NCBI RefSeq assembly: GCF_019801175.1
Contig: NZ_JAHVJR010000001.1
Coordinates: forward strand, 1,302,001 to 1,366,000
Origin: Vannielia litorea
GTDB taxonomy: Bacteria > Pseudomonadota > Alphaproteobacteria > Rhodobacterales > Rhodobacteraceae
Length of the DNA: 64,000 bases
Direction of reading: 5' to 3'
Shown: positions 26,578 to 35,717 of the stretch, one piece after another
Position numbering within the stretch: the stretch's first letter is position 1
Layout: each line of letters starts with the position of its first letter
Program-made: the position numbers and the translations under genes
Notes under the pieces: model-generated
The model's input: only the letters and a program-made list of their open reading frames with translations
The model's database searches: none
What the model was told of the DNA's origin: nothing

Positions 26578-26606
26578 TGTGGCCCCGGCAACTCTGGGAG
26601 ACCACC

Positions 26607-26939
26607 ATGACAGATCAAACCCCCATTCGCACCGAGGGTCATCAGGCCCGCAAGACCACTGGCCCGCTCGGCGGGCTGCGCCGGCCCAAGCTGTTGATTC
26701 GGGCCGCGCGGCTCGGGCTGGCCGACTATTCCCGCACCCGCGATCTGAAGCGGATCATGCGAGTGGCCACCCTTCCCGCCCCCACCCAGGCCGTGCGCGA
26801 CCTGATCCGCACCGAGGCGGAGATGGAGGAAGGGCGCCAGACCGGGCTTTCGACCTATTCGGTCATACGCCACGTCGAGGTGATGATCGCTCTGCTGGCC
26901 GAGGCCCGGCTGCTGCCGCAGGAGACCGCCGAGGGGTGA
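26607..26939 (+). CDS. DUF6477-like small protein
   Basis: A 110-residue basic protein, rich in Arg and helices, with the segment RRPKLLIRAARLGLADYSR followed by an R-rich stretch and a C-terminal helix (YSVIRHVEVMIALLAEARLL). I match it from memory to the Rhodobacterales-restricted DUF6477 family; no function is known. Start ATG follows GGGAG. It is divergent from the DUF6456-like gene, and both families tend to be restricted to the same order. Confidence 0.78.
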   Translation: MTDQTPIRTEGHQARKTTGPLGGLRRPKLLIRAARLGLADYSRTRDLKRIMRVATLPAPTQAVRDLIRTEAEMEEGRQTGLSTYSVIRHVEVMIALLAEARLLPQETAEG

Positions 26940-26987
26940 GCGGGGCTTTGGGGGCCTGAGCGCCCCCGCGCCCGATCTCCTGCCCGC

Positions 26988-28541
26988 TCACGACATGGAG
27001 TCGGGCAGCACCTCTTTACGCTTTGCCACGAAAGCCTCCAGCTCTTCGCGGATACCCTCGTCGAGCGCCGGGGCCTGATAGGCGGCGAGCAGCTTTTGCA
27101 CCCGGTCGGCGGCCAGCGTCGCGGTATCGCGCGCGCCTTCCTCTTCCCATGTCTCGAAGGGCTTGTAGTCGAGCACTTCAGACTTCCAGAAGGCGGTTTG
27201 ATAGTTGGCCTGGGTGTGGGCGCAGCCGAGGTAGTGGCCGCCGGGGCCGACCTCGCGAAGGGCGTCCATCGCCTGACCGTTCTCATCGACCGGGACGGGC
27301 GCAGCGAGGCGGTGCAGGATGCCGAGCTGGTCGGCGTCCATCACGAACTTCTCGTAGGACGACACAAGGCCGCCCTCGAGCCAGCCGCAGGCGTGCAGCA
27401 TGAAGTTGACGCCGGAGAGCAGGCCCATGTTCAGCGAGTTCGCGGTTTCATAGGCGGCCTGCGCATCGGGCAGCTTGGAGCCGTTGAACGAGCCGGAGGA
27501 GCGGAACGGCAGGCCGAGGCGGCGGGCGAGCTGGCCCGCGCCATAGGTGACCTGGCTCGCCTCGGGGGTGCCGAAGGTGGGGGCGCCGGAGTTCATGTCG
27601 ATCGAGGTGACGAAGGCGCCGAAGATCACCGGCGCGCCGGGTTTGACCAGCTGGCTGTAGGCCACGCCTGCCAGCACCTCGGCCAGCACTTGTGTGAGCG
27701 TGCCGGCCACCGACACGGGCGCCATCGCCCCGCCGACGATGAAGGGAGAGATGATGCAGGCCTGCCCGGCCTCGGCATAGGCTTCGAGCGCGCCCATCAT
27801 CACCGAATCGAAGGTGAGCGGCGAGTTGATGTTGATCAGCGAGGTCATCGCGCAGCGCCCGTTCAGCCCGCCCTCTTCGCCCTTGAACAGGATCTCGGCC
27901 ATCGCCACCGAATCCACCGCGCGGCTTGGCTCGGTGACCGAGCCCATGAACGGCTTGTCGGAAAGCGTGATGTGGCTCATCAGCATGTCGAGGTGGCGCT
28001 TGGCGACCGGAATGTCGGTCGGCTCGCAGACCGTGCCGCCCGAATGGTGCAGCCACTTGGACATGTAGCCCAGTTTCACGAAGTTATCGAAGTCGGCCAT
28101 GGTCGCGTAGCGGCGGCCGCCCGAATTGTCGCGCACGAAAGGCGGGCCGTAAACCGGGGCGAGCACGAGGTTCTTGCCGCCGATCTCGACGTTGCGCTCG
28201 GGGTTGCGGGCGATCTGGGTGAACTGGCCGGGCGCGGTTTCGCAGAGCTTGCGGGCCAGCCCGCGCGGAATATGCACCCGCTCGCCCTCGACCGTCGCCC
28301 CCGCCTCGCGCCAGCGCTCCAGCGCCTTGGGGTTCTCGACAAAGGCCACGCCGATCTCTTCGAGCACGGTCTCGGCGTTGTGCTCGATGATTTCCAGCGC
28401 CTCGTCGTTCAGGATTTCGAGGTTGGGGATGGCACGGGTGATGAACTTCGCGGCCTCGATCTTGAACCCGGTGCGCTCCGCCCGGCGCGCGGCTCCGCCG
28501 CCACCGCGCCCGCGCCGCCTGCCTGCCGCTGCATCCGTCAT
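26988..28541 (-). CDS. MttB-family methyltransferase, non-pyrrolysine type
   Basis: A 517-residue TIM-barrel methyltransferase of the trimethylamine methyltransferase (MttB/PF06253) family, which passes a methyl group from a tertiary or quaternary amine to a corrinoid protein. The frame is open throughout with no internal amber codon, so it is a non-pyrrolysine member like glycine-betaine methyltransferase MtgB; the substrate is unknown. The N-terminus carries a basic low-complexity tail (GRRRGRGGGG, residues 7-16). Landmarks: HHSGGTVCEPTD, NINSPLTFD, GTPEASQ. No corrinoid protein lies next to it; MtrH-like and activase genes are 9-13 kb away on the other strand. Confidence 0.9.
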   Translation of the reverse strand: MTDAAAGRRRGRGGGGAARRAERTGFKIEAAKFITRAIPNLEILNDEALEIIEHNAETVLEEIGVAFVENPKALERWREAGATVEGERVHIPRGLARKLCETAPGQFTQIARNPERNVEIGGKNLVLAPVYGPPFVRDNSGGRRYATMADFDNFVKLGYMSKWLHHSGGTVCEPTDIPVAKRHLDMLMSHITLSDKPFMGSVTEPSRAVDSVAMAEILFKGEEGGLNGRCAMTSLININSPLTFDSVMMGALEAYAEAGQACIISPFIVGGAMAPVSVAGTLTQVLAEVLAGVAYSQLVKPGAPVIFGAFVTSIDMNSGAPTFGTPEASQVTYGAGQLARRLGLPFRSSGSFNGSKLPDAQAAYETANSLNMGLLSGVNFMLHACGWLEGGLVSSYEKFVMDADQLGILHRLAAPVPVDENGQAMDALREVGPGGHYLGCAHTQANYQTAFWKSEVLDYKPFETWEEEGARDTATLAADRVQKLLAAYQAPALDEGIREELEAFVAKRKEVLPDSMS

Positions 28542-28725
28542 ACCCGAATCCTTTCCCTCAGAAGGGTTGCCTTTGCAGCCTGATAGCGGATGCCGGACGG
28601 GCTGCGAGGGCGGATTGCGCCGCCTCGGGGGGAAAAGCGACATGCCGAGGGCGTGCTGCGACGCGGCTTTGACCGGACGGGGGCAAAGATGCTTGAATGG
28701 CAGCCCATCGCGGAGGGAGGCCGCC

Positions 28726-29442
28726 ATGACAGCATCCGCCAGCCCGGCCCCGGAGAGGGGCGCCCGGCGCGGGACCGAGGAGCGGCTCACGCTGACCTCC
28801 TCGGAGATCACCGCGCTCGCCCACCTCTACCGCGGCGAGGTCTATCGCAGCACCATCTGGCGCACCCGGCTCGACACCACCACCAACTGGGCGGTGGTGA
28901 CGCTGGGAGTGGCGCTTTCGATCAGCTTTTCCTCGCCCGGTGCCTCGCCCCTGCCGCTGGTGTTGGTTGGCGTGCTGATCCTGCTGTTCCTGATGCTGGA
29001 GGCGCGGCGCTACCGTTACTTCAACGTCTGGCGGGCGCGGGCGCGGTGGATGGAGACCCATTTTTACGCGCCCATGCTCTATGACGGTGACCTGCACATG
29101 GAAGACGAGTGGCAGAAGGTGCTGAGCGAGGATTACCTGCGCCCGCATTACCACGTGAGCTTCTGGGTGGCGCTGGGGCGGCGGATACGGCGGAATTACC
29201 TGTGGATTCTACTGATCCAGAGCCTCGCCTATGCCGGCAAGATCGTGGTGCATCCGAATGCCATCGAAAGCTGGGAGCAGGCGGTGGTGCGGGCCGATGT
29301 GGGGCCGCTGCCCGGCGAAGTGGTGATCGGGATCGGGCTGTTTTATGTGACAAGCTGGTCGGCCATCGCCTTCTGGAGTTATCGGCACGACGCGGCGCTC
29401 GCGCGCAAGCGGGGCAAGAAAAGCTCCAGCTCGATGGGCTGA
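28726..29442 (+). CDS. DUF2270 membrane protein
   Basis: A 238-residue protein with two N-terminal helices (NWAVVTLGVALSISF; LVLVGVLILLFLML), a conserved soluble stretch (ARRYRYFNVWRARARWMETH, FYAPML), and two C-terminal helices (LWILLIQSLAYAGKIV; VVIGIGLFYVTSWSAIAF). This matches the DUF2270 family of unknown function. ATG at 28726 follows GGGAGG. It is divergent from the MttB-like gene and 87 bases before guaA. Confidence 0.85.
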   Translation: MTASASPAPERGARRGTEERLTLTSSEITALAHLYRGEVYRSTIWRTRLDTTTNWAVVTLGVALSISFSSPGASPLPLVLVGVLILLFLMLEARRYRYFNVWRARARWMETHFYAPMLYDGDLHMEDEWQKVLSEDYLRPHYHVSFWVALGRRIRRNYLWILLIQSLAYAGKIVVHPNAIESWEQAVVRADVGPLPGEVVIGIGLFYVTSWSAIAFWSYRHDAALARKRGKKSSSSMG

Positions 29443-29529
29443 GGCCTGCGTAGGCGCCGGCCCCGCGCCCCCGATTCCCGCGCTTTGCAGGCTTGCACCC
29501 TGCCCCGGCGCGCAATATTGCCTTGCCCC

Positions 29530-31119
29530 ATGAGCACATCCCTTCCCGAGCGCCACCACGAGCGCCTTCTCATCATCGACTTCGGCTCCCAGGTGACGCA
29601 GCTCATCGCGCGGCGGCTGCGCGAGTTGAGCGTGTATTGCGAGATCCACCCGTTCAACACGGTGGATGATGCCTTTCTGGCCGAATTCGCCCCCAAAGCA
29701 GTGATCTTCTCCGGCGGTCCGGACTCGGTGACCCGCGAAGGCTCGCCGCGCCCGCCGTCGTCGGTCTATGACCTCGGCGTGCCGATCCTCGGCATCTGCT
29801 ACGGCCAGCAGGCGATGATGGAAGACCTCGGCGGCAAGGTGCATGGCGGCAAGAACACCGGCGGCGGCGGCACCGCAGAGTTCGGCCGCGCGAAGGTGAC
29901 GCCCTCCGACGCCCGGATCGGCCTGCTCGAAGGCTGGTTCCTCGACGGGCCGGAGCAGGTGTGGATGAGCCACGGCGACCACGTGGCCAAGCTGGCGCCG
30001 GGCTTCGAGGTGTATGGCACCTCGCCCAATGCGCCCTATGCGATCACCGCCGACCTGAGCCGCAATTTCTATGCCGTGCAGTTCCACCCCGAGGTGCACC
30101 ACACGCCCAACGGCGCCACGCTCTACGAGAATTTCGTGAAGCTGGCGGGATTTGCCGGCGACTGGACGATGGGCGCCTACCGCGAGGAGGCCGTGGCCCG
30201 CATCCGCGAGCAGGTGGGCGACGCCAAGGTGATTTGCGCGCTCTCGGGCGGCGTGGATTCTTCGGTGGCCGCCGTGCTGCTGCACGAGGCGATCGGCGAG
30301 CAGCTGACCTGCGTTTTTGTCGACCACGGGCTGATGCGCAAGGACGAGGCCCAGGAGGTCGTGGGCATGTTCCGCGAGCACTACAACCTGCCGCTGATCC
30401 ATGCCGATGAGGGCGAGCTGTTTCTGGGTGAACTTGACGGCGTAAGTGACCCGGAAACCAAGAGAAAGATCATCGGAAAGCTCTTCATCGACGTGTTCCA
30501 GAAGCACGCCGACGAGATCGAGGGCGTGGAGTTTCTGGCCCAAGGCACGCTCTATCCTGACGTGATCGAAAGCGTGTCGTTTTCCGGCGGCCCGTCGGTG
30601 ACGATCAAGAGCCACCACAACGTGGGCGGCCTGCCCGAGAAGATGGGGCTGAAGCTGGTGGAGCCGCTGCGCGAGCTGTTCAAGGACGAGGTTCGCGCGC
30701 TTGGCCGCGAGCTGGGCCTGCCGGCGAGCTTCATCGGCCGCCACCCCTTCCCCGGCCCGGGCCTCGCGATCCGCTGCCCCGGCGAGATCACGCCCGCCAA
30801 GCTCGACATCCTGCGCGAGGCCGATGCCGTCTACATCGACCAGATCCGCAAGCACGGCCTCTACGACGAGATCTGGCAGGCCTTCGTCGCGATCCTGCCG
30901 GTGCGGACCGTGGGCGTAATGGGCGACGGCCGCACCTACGACTACGCCTGCGCCTTGCGCGCGGTGACGAGCGTGGACGGCATGACCGCCGACTACTACC
31001 CCTTCACCCACGAGTTCCTCGGCGAAACGGCGACCCGGATCATCAACGAGGTGCCGGGCATCAACCGCGTGACCTACGATATCACCTCGAAACCACCGGG
31101 GACGATTGAGTGGGAGTGA
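29530..31119 (+). CDS. guaA: GMP synthase (glutamine-hydrolysing)
   Basis: Converts XMP to GMP. The 529 residues hold a class-I glutamine amidotransferase domain (catalytic Cys in GICYGQQAM, His/Glu in HPEVHH), then the ATP-pyrophosphatase domain (P-loop LSGGVDSSV) and the C-terminal dimer domain ending KPPGTIEWE. ATG at 29530 gives the family length. A low-GC nuclease gene begins 43 bases after its stop. Confidence 0.97.
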   Translation: MSTSLPERHHERLLIIDFGSQVTQLIARRLRELSVYCEIHPFNTVDDAFLAEFAPKAVIFSGGPDSVTREGSPRPPSSVYDLGVPILGICYGQQAMMEDLGGKVHGGKNTGGGGTAEFGRAKVTPSDARIGLLEGWFLDGPEQVWMSHGDHVAKLAPGFEVYGTSPNAPYAITADLSRNFYAVQFHPEVHHTPNGATLYENFVKLAGFAGDWTMGAYREEAVARIREQVGDAKVICALSGGVDSSVAAVLLHEAIGEQLTCVFVDHGLMRKDEAQEVVGMFREHYNLPLIHADEGELFLGELDGVSDPETKRKIIGKLFIDVFQKHADEIEGVEFLAQGTLYPDVIESVSFSGGPSVTIKSHHNVGGLPEKMGLKLVEPLRELFKDEVRALGRELGLPASFIGRHPFPGPGLAIRCPGEITPAKLDILREADAVYIDQIRKHGLYDEIWQAFVAILPVRTVGVMGDGRTYDYACALRAVTSVDGMTADYYPFTHEFLGETATRIINEVPGINRVTYDITSKPPGTIEWE

Positions 31120-31162
31120 GCTACGCTTAACTGCCTTCGCAGCGATCTGCAGGATCATTATT

Positions 31163-31876
31163 GTGATTGATGACAATGGCTTCAAAGAATGGCTGGTTGC
31201 AACCGGCGATGCGCCCAACACGGTGAATACTCGCGTTGCTACCGTGCGGCGGTTAGAGAGTGCCTATGGCGATCTAGCTAAGGCATTCCAGAACGATATC
31301 TGCGAACACATTCTTACAGAGCTGACTTACTCTGCGTCCGATGCAAGGAGAGGGGAGCCAAATCCTTCTCGCTTGGAGATGGACGGAGACATCTATAAAG
31401 GATTGGCAAGTTGCCGCACTCACCTTAAAAAATACATCGCCTATTTGGCTCGCGAGGAAGAAGATCCCCGCGGTGACGAGGTAAGCGAAGAAGTTTTGGA
31501 AGCCGCGGAAGCCAGATTTGGACTGGAAGCCGACCTGCAGACCGCACTACGCGCAAACATCAGCCAACTCGAAAAAGGGATGACTATTGCAGATGGCGGG
31601 TCAGAGCAAAGAGTTTCAAGTGGTTTCATAGACATTTTGGCCAAGGATGCAGATGGCCATCACGTCGTCATAGAACTCAAAGCTGTCACGGCCAGAAAGG
31701 ATGCCATAGCTCAGTGCCTAGCGTACATGGGCGACTTGGCGGAAACGTTAGGCCAATCGCCACGTGGTATCCTGATTGCTCCTGACTTTGACGCAAAAGC
31801 AGTATCAGCGGCCCGCGTGGTACCTTCCCTCACATTGAAGCGATACAGCTTCACGTTCTCATTCACGGACTTCTAG
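31163..31876 (+). CDS. NucS/DUF91-like nuclease-domain protein, low GC
   Basis: A 237-residue protein. The C-terminal half fits the NucS/DUF91 restriction-like nuclease core: an EADLQTALRANI helix, then FIDILAKDADGHHVVIELKA, whose Asp and Glu-x-Lys are the PD-(D/E)XK active site, then QCLAYMG. The N-terminal 90 residues resemble a helical DNA-binding or core-binding domain and are not seen in standard NucS. GTG at 31163 is chosen for its AGGA site; a TTG at 31106 would overlap guaA. Base use is clearly poorer in GC than neighbours (27 of 60 at 31381-31440), which suggests acquisition by transfer. Role unknown; DNA repair or defence are possible. Confidence 0.75.
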   Translation: MIDDNGFKEWLVATGDAPNTVNTRVATVRRLESAYGDLAKAFQNDICEHILTELTYSASDARRGEPNPSRLEMDGDIYKGLASCRTHLKKYIAYLAREEEDPRGDEVSEEVLEAAEARFGLEADLQTALRANISQLEKGMTIADGGSEQRVSSGFIDILAKDADGHHVVIELKAVTARKDAIAQCLAYMGDLAETLGQSPRGILIAPDFDAKAVSAARVVPSLTLKRYSFTFSFTDF

Positions 31877-33477
31877 CCGCGTTTCTTCAAGCTCCTCAAG
31901 TCATGAATACCCGCCCGCGTGCGCGGATCCTCCCCACCCGCGAACAGCGCGTGTTTTTGCACCTTCTGCGTTCCGGTGACCGGGATCTCGTCGACGAAGA
32001 GGATCCAGCCCGGGGGCTTGTAGTAGGCGAGTTGGGCGAAGGCGGCGGTGAAGATGGCCTGGGCGGTCTCGGCTGTTGGGGCGTGGCCGGGGGCGAGTTT
32101 AATGGCGGCCAGAACTTCTTCTTCGCGGGTCTCGTCGGGGCATGGGAGCACGGCGACGTTTTCCACCGCGGGGTGGGCGAAAAGGGTGTTTTCGACTTCA
32201 GCGGCGGCGATGTTTTCCCCTGCCCTTCGGATGATGTTTTTCTTTCGATCCACGAAGCTTATGACGCCTTCTTCATCCATCGTCACGGTGTCGCCGGTGT
32301 GAAACCAGCCGCCTGACCAGGCCTCATTGGTGGCGTCGGGCTTGTTCAGGTAGCCGGAGAAAAACCCGCGCCGGGGGGTGGCGGCGGAGTGGCGGATGAC
32401 CATTTCGCCGGGGGTTCCGGGTGCGACCCGCGCCCCGGCGTCATCCCAGACCTGCACCTGCAGATCGGCGCGGGGGCGGCCCATGGCGCGGGTGTGGGGG
32501 TGGCGCGGCTCCTCTTCCATCGAGAGAACACGGCACATCTCGGTCATGCCCCAGAGTTCCACCAGCGGGATGCCGAAACGGGCCTCGAACCCGGTGTGCA
32601 GCGCGGGCTCGACCCCGGCGCCCAGCCCTGCGCGGAGCGCGCCGAGGCGCTCGGGGCCTGCCGCTTTGTCGGCCATCAGGACGGAGATCACCACGCCGAG
32701 ATAGTGAAAGACGGTGGCGCCGGTTTCGGCGCAGTCTTCCCAGAAGCGGCTGGCCGAGAAGCGCGGCGGCTGGATCAGCGTCGCCCCGGCGAGCATCACG
32801 CCGAAAAACGTCAGCACGCCTGCGTTCACGTGGAAGGCGGGCAGCGGGTTGAAGATGCGGTCGTCGCCCGTCACCGCCATCGCGCCGCGCGGGCGCAGGT
32901 AGCTTTCGCCCATGAGCAGCTCGTAATCGTGGCTCAGGATGCAGCCTTTCGGGCGGCCAGTGGTGCCGGAGGTGTAGAGCAAGCTGGCCTCGGTTTCCGG
33001 GGTGATCGCACCGCCGGGCGGTGCGACAGGCGCGGCGGGCAGATCAAGGTCGCCCTCGAAGGGGCTGAAGAGCGGCGGATTTTCCATCTCGGCCGCAGCA
33101 GCCTGCGCAAGCTCTGCATGCTCCGGTGCGGCGATGATGAGCGTGGCGGCGGAATCCTCCAGCACGTAGGCCAACTCGCCGGGGCGATAATCGGGGTTGA
33201 TCGGCACGAAGGAGATGCCGAGCCGGTTCATCGCCAGTTTCAGCAGGAAGTGCTCGGGCCTCGTGCCAAGGCAGACGGCGATGCGATGGCCCGCACCATA
33301 ACCCGCCACAGCGAGCGCCTCTGCGGCCGCATCAACCCGTTCAGCCGCCTCCGCATAGCTCAGCGCCGGGCCGCCGGGGGCGACCAGAAACTCCGTCGCG
33401 CCAAAGCGGCGCACGGCCTCTTCCCACACCTCGCCGATGGCGCGGCCCTCGGTGCTGATCGCCTGTGGCTCGGTCAT
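31873..33477 (-). CDS. Class I AMP-forming acyl-CoA ligase
   Basis: A 534-residue ANL-superfamily adenylating enzyme that activates a carboxylic acid as acyl-CoA. The AMP-binding loop is LLYTSGTTGRPKG, the A8 hinge is near GGWFHTGDTV and the catalytic lysine lies in the GTQKVQKHAL segment. Closest style is the crotonobetaine/carnitine or fatty-acid ligases, but the substrate is not readable. ATG at 33477 follows GAGGAG. Its stop overlaps the stop of the converging nuclease gene by four bases (the CTAG at 31873-31876 serves both). Confidence 0.88.
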   Translation of the reverse strand: MTEPQAISTEGRAIGEVWEEAVRRFGATEFLVAPGGPALSYAEAAERVDAAAEALAVAGYGAGHRIAVCLGTRPEHFLLKLAMNRLGISFVPINPDYRPGELAYVLEDSAATLIIAAPEHAELAQAAAAEMENPPLFSPFEGDLDLPAAPVAPPGGAITPETEASLLYTSGTTGRPKGCILSHDYELLMGESYLRPRGAMAVTGDDRIFNPLPAFHVNAGVLTFFGVMLAGATLIQPPRFSASRFWEDCAETGATVFHYLGVVISVLMADKAAGPERLGALRAGLGAGVEPALHTGFEARFGIPLVELWGMTEMCRVLSMEEEPRHPHTRAMGRPRADLQVQVWDDAGARVAPGTPGEMVIRHSAATPRRGFFSGYLNKPDATNEAWSGGWFHTGDTVTMDEEGVISFVDRKKNIIRRAGENIAAAEVENTLFAHPAVENVAVLPCPDETREEEVLAAIKLAPGHAPTAETAQAIFTAAFAQLAYYKPPGWILFVDEIPVTGTQKVQKHALFAGGEDPRTRAGIHDLRSLKKRG

Positions 33478-33533
33478 GGCACTCCTCCTCGCGGGCAGAG
33501 TGCCTTCGGATCGCGGGAAGGAAAAGGGGCTGC

Positions 33534-34265
33534 TTAGCCCTCGGCCTCGCGGCCCTTGAACCCGGTGGCGACAACGAATTTTTCGGAGCTGTCGGAGCGG
33601 CTTGCGCCGGGCTTCACGTTGGCGACCTTGGCGAAGCGCTGTTTCAGCAGCTTCTGCAATTCGCCCTCCGCCCCGCCGGCCAGAACCTTGGCGACGAAGG
33701 TGCCGCCCGGGGCGAGCACGTCGAAGGCGAGATAGGCGGCAGCCTCGCAGAGCGCGATGATGCGCAGGTGGTCGGTCTGCTTGTGGCCCGATGAGGCGGC
33801 GGCCATGTCGGACATCACCACATCGGCCTCGCCGCCGAGCCATGCCTTTACCTTGTCGTCGGCGCCATCTTCAAGAAAATCAAGCACATGCAATTCGGCC
33901 CCGGCGATCGGCTCCACCTCTTGCAGGTCGAGCCCGATGATCCGGCCCTGCGCCTTGCCGGACTTCTCGCCAAGTGCGTTGATCCGCGGCACGGCGACCT
34001 GGCACCAACCGCCGGGGGCGCAGCCAAGGTCCACCACCCGCGCGCCGGGCACCAGAAAGCGGTACTTGTCGTCCAGCTCCATGATCTTGAAGGCGGCGCG
34101 GCCCCGGTAGCCCTCTTTCTTGGCGCGCTGCACGTAGGGATCGTTCAGCTGCCGCTCGAGCCAGAGGGTGGAGGAGAGCTTGCGCCCACGCGCGGACTTC
34201 ACCTTCACGCGAAGGTCGCGCATGCCCCGTCCGGAGCTGTTTTTACCTGTGGGTTTCTTGGCCAT
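33534..34265 (-). CDS. rlmE: 23S rRNA 2'-O-methyltransferase RlmE
   Basis: FtsJ/RrmJ-family enzyme methylating U2552 of 23S rRNA, 243 residues. The SAM motif is DLGCAPGGW; the catalytic K-D-K-E set is present, with Lys in RAAFKI, Asp in VMSDMAA and Lys in TFVAKVL. A basic N-terminal extension (KKPTGKNSSGRGMRDLRVKVK) precedes the domain, longer than in E. coli. Lies 67 bases after ppx on the same strand, probably one operon with it. Confidence 0.94.
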   Translation of the reverse strand: MAKKPTGKNSSGRGMRDLRVKVKSARGRKLSSTLWLERQLNDPYVQRAKKEGYRGRAAFKIMELDDKYRFLVPGARVVDLGCAPGGWCQVAVPRINALGEKSGKAQGRIIGLDLQEVEPIAGAELHVLDFLEDGADDKVKAWLGGEADVVMSDMAAASSGHKQTDHLRIIALCEAAAYLAFDVLAPGGTFVAKVLAGGAEGELQKLLKQRFAKVANVKPGASRSDSSEKFVVATGFKGREAEG

Positions 34266-34332
34266 GTCGCCTAGGTGCGTTGCGCCAGCCGTCCTGTCAA
34301 GCGCAGGTCGGGCCTTGCCCGGCCTCCGGCCC

Positions 34333-35445
34333 TCAAAACGGCCCGTCTTCCAGCACCCCGTCGGCGGACATCTGGGCGTAGAGGAGCCCTTCGCGCAGCC
34401 CCCGATCGGCGACCGAGAGCCGGTCGGTCGGCCAGGCGCGCATCAGGGCCTGCAAAATCGCCGCGCCTGACATGATCAGCGCCTGACGGTCGCGGCCGAT
34501 GCGCGGGTCGGCCCGGCGGCCGGCGTCGCCCATGATGAGGTAGCCCCGGATCACCGCGTCGATCTGGGCGGTGGTCATGCGCAGCCCGTCCACCTTGTTG
34601 CGGTCGTAGCGCCGAAGGCCAAGGTGCGAAGCGGCCACGGTGGTGACGGTGCCGGAGGTGCCGATGATCTGGAAGCCCTCGCGCCGCACGCCCGCCTCAT
34701 AGGGGGTGAACTCGGCCAGCATATCCTCGAAATAGCAGGACATGAGCGCAAACCTAGCGCCATCGCCCGCCACGTCGCGGAACTGGTCGCGCAGGGTGGC
34801 AACCCCGAGGGGAATCGAGATCCAGTCGACCACCTTGGCGGCTGGAAACAGGCTCTCTTCGGTCACGAAACCCTTGTGCAGCCGCATGATCGCGCGCGGG
34901 CGCTCAGGCCGGGGCACGCGGGAAATGTCGATCCAGACAAGCTCGGTGGAGCCGCCGCCGATGTCGACCACGAGGAGCTGATCGGTCTTGGTGGAGACCA
35001 GCGGCGCGCAGCTCACAACGGCGAGGCGGGCCTCTTCCTCGGGCTGGATGATCTCAAGCTCCAGACCGGTCTCGCGGGCGACCATATCGATCAGCTCAGG
35101 CGCGTTCTCGGCCCGGCGGCAGGCCTCGGTGGCGACCAGCCGCATCCGCTCGACGTTGTGTTTTTGGAACTTCTTGCGGCAGATCCGCATCGCCTGCACC
35201 GTCCGCCCCATCGAGGCGCGGCTGATCCGGCCGGAGGCCTCAAGCCCCTGCCCCAGTTGGACAGACTTCGAAAAGCTGTCGATCACATGAAACTGGCTGC
35301 CTTTCGGCTGGGCCACCAGCATGCGGCATGAGTTTGTGCCAAGGTCCAGCGCGGCATAGGTGGCAACTGGATCGGCAACCGGCGGTGCAGGTGGTTCGAC
35401 CGCTTTGGGGAACGCGCCCGCACCAGTGGGACGCTTCGCGGGCAT
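34333..35445 (-). CDS. ppx: Ppx/GppA-family phosphatase
   Basis: Exopolyphosphatase/guanosine pentaphosphate phosphatase of the ASKHA fold, 370 residues, acting on polyphosphate or pppGpp. Motifs: LDLGTNSCRMLV (phosphate 1), the VVDIGGGSTELVW loop (phosphate 2) and the GTSGTVTT region. The short C-terminus lacks the HD domain of E. coli Ppx, usual for Alphaproteobacteria. ATG at 35445 is preferred over one at 35457 because GGAGG precedes it by five bases. Which substrate dominates is unknown. Confidence 0.92.
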   Translation of the reverse strand: MPAKRPTGAGAFPKAVEPPAPPVADPVATYAALDLGTNSCRMLVAQPKGSQFHVIDSFSKSVQLGQGLEASGRISRASMGRTVQAMRICRKKFQKHNVERMRLVATEACRRAENAPELIDMVARETGLELEIIQPEEEARLAVVSCAPLVSTKTDQLLVVDIGGGSTELVWIDISRVPRPERPRAIMRLHKGFVTEESLFPAAKVVDWISIPLGVATLRDQFRDVAGDGARFALMSCYFEDMLAEFTPYEAGVRREGFQIIGTSGTVTTVAASHLGLRRYDRNKVDGLRMTTAQIDAVIRGYLIMGDAGRRADPRIGRDRQALIMSGAAILQALMRAWPTDRLSVADRGLREGLLYAQMSADGVLEDGPF

Positions 35446-35717
35446 GACGCCCTCCATTTCGAGTTGAGGCCAGCGTAACGCCCAAGGGTGCGAGATGGCA
35501 ACTGTTTTGCCCGATCACCTCCGGCTCATGATCTGCATGAAAAATCCGATGATCCGGCCCCCTTTCACCGCCCGGCCCTGCCCGGTAGGTATGGATGCGA
35601 CCGGCGCTTGTCGTTTCCGTTCCTCACCATGTCGAAATCCGCGCGTGGGGGGCGGGGTTTTCCGCGTAGACGGGAATGCGAGAGGTGCCTTTTGGCAAGC
35701 GTGAAAGGACAGGCCAC

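Noticed and set aside
26988..28541. Pyrrolysine-type MttB
   Set aside because: No internal amber codon and no pylT-like tRNA in the window; it is a non-pyrrolysine member.
29209..31221. A 670-codon minus-strand frame antisense to guaA
   Set aside because: guaA is certain on the plus strand; the antisense product has no recognisable domain.
35446..35717. Cobalamin riboswitch before the corrinoid operon
   Set aside because: I looked for the conserved B12 box and pairing partners in the gap and saw none; a covariance-model search would settle it.
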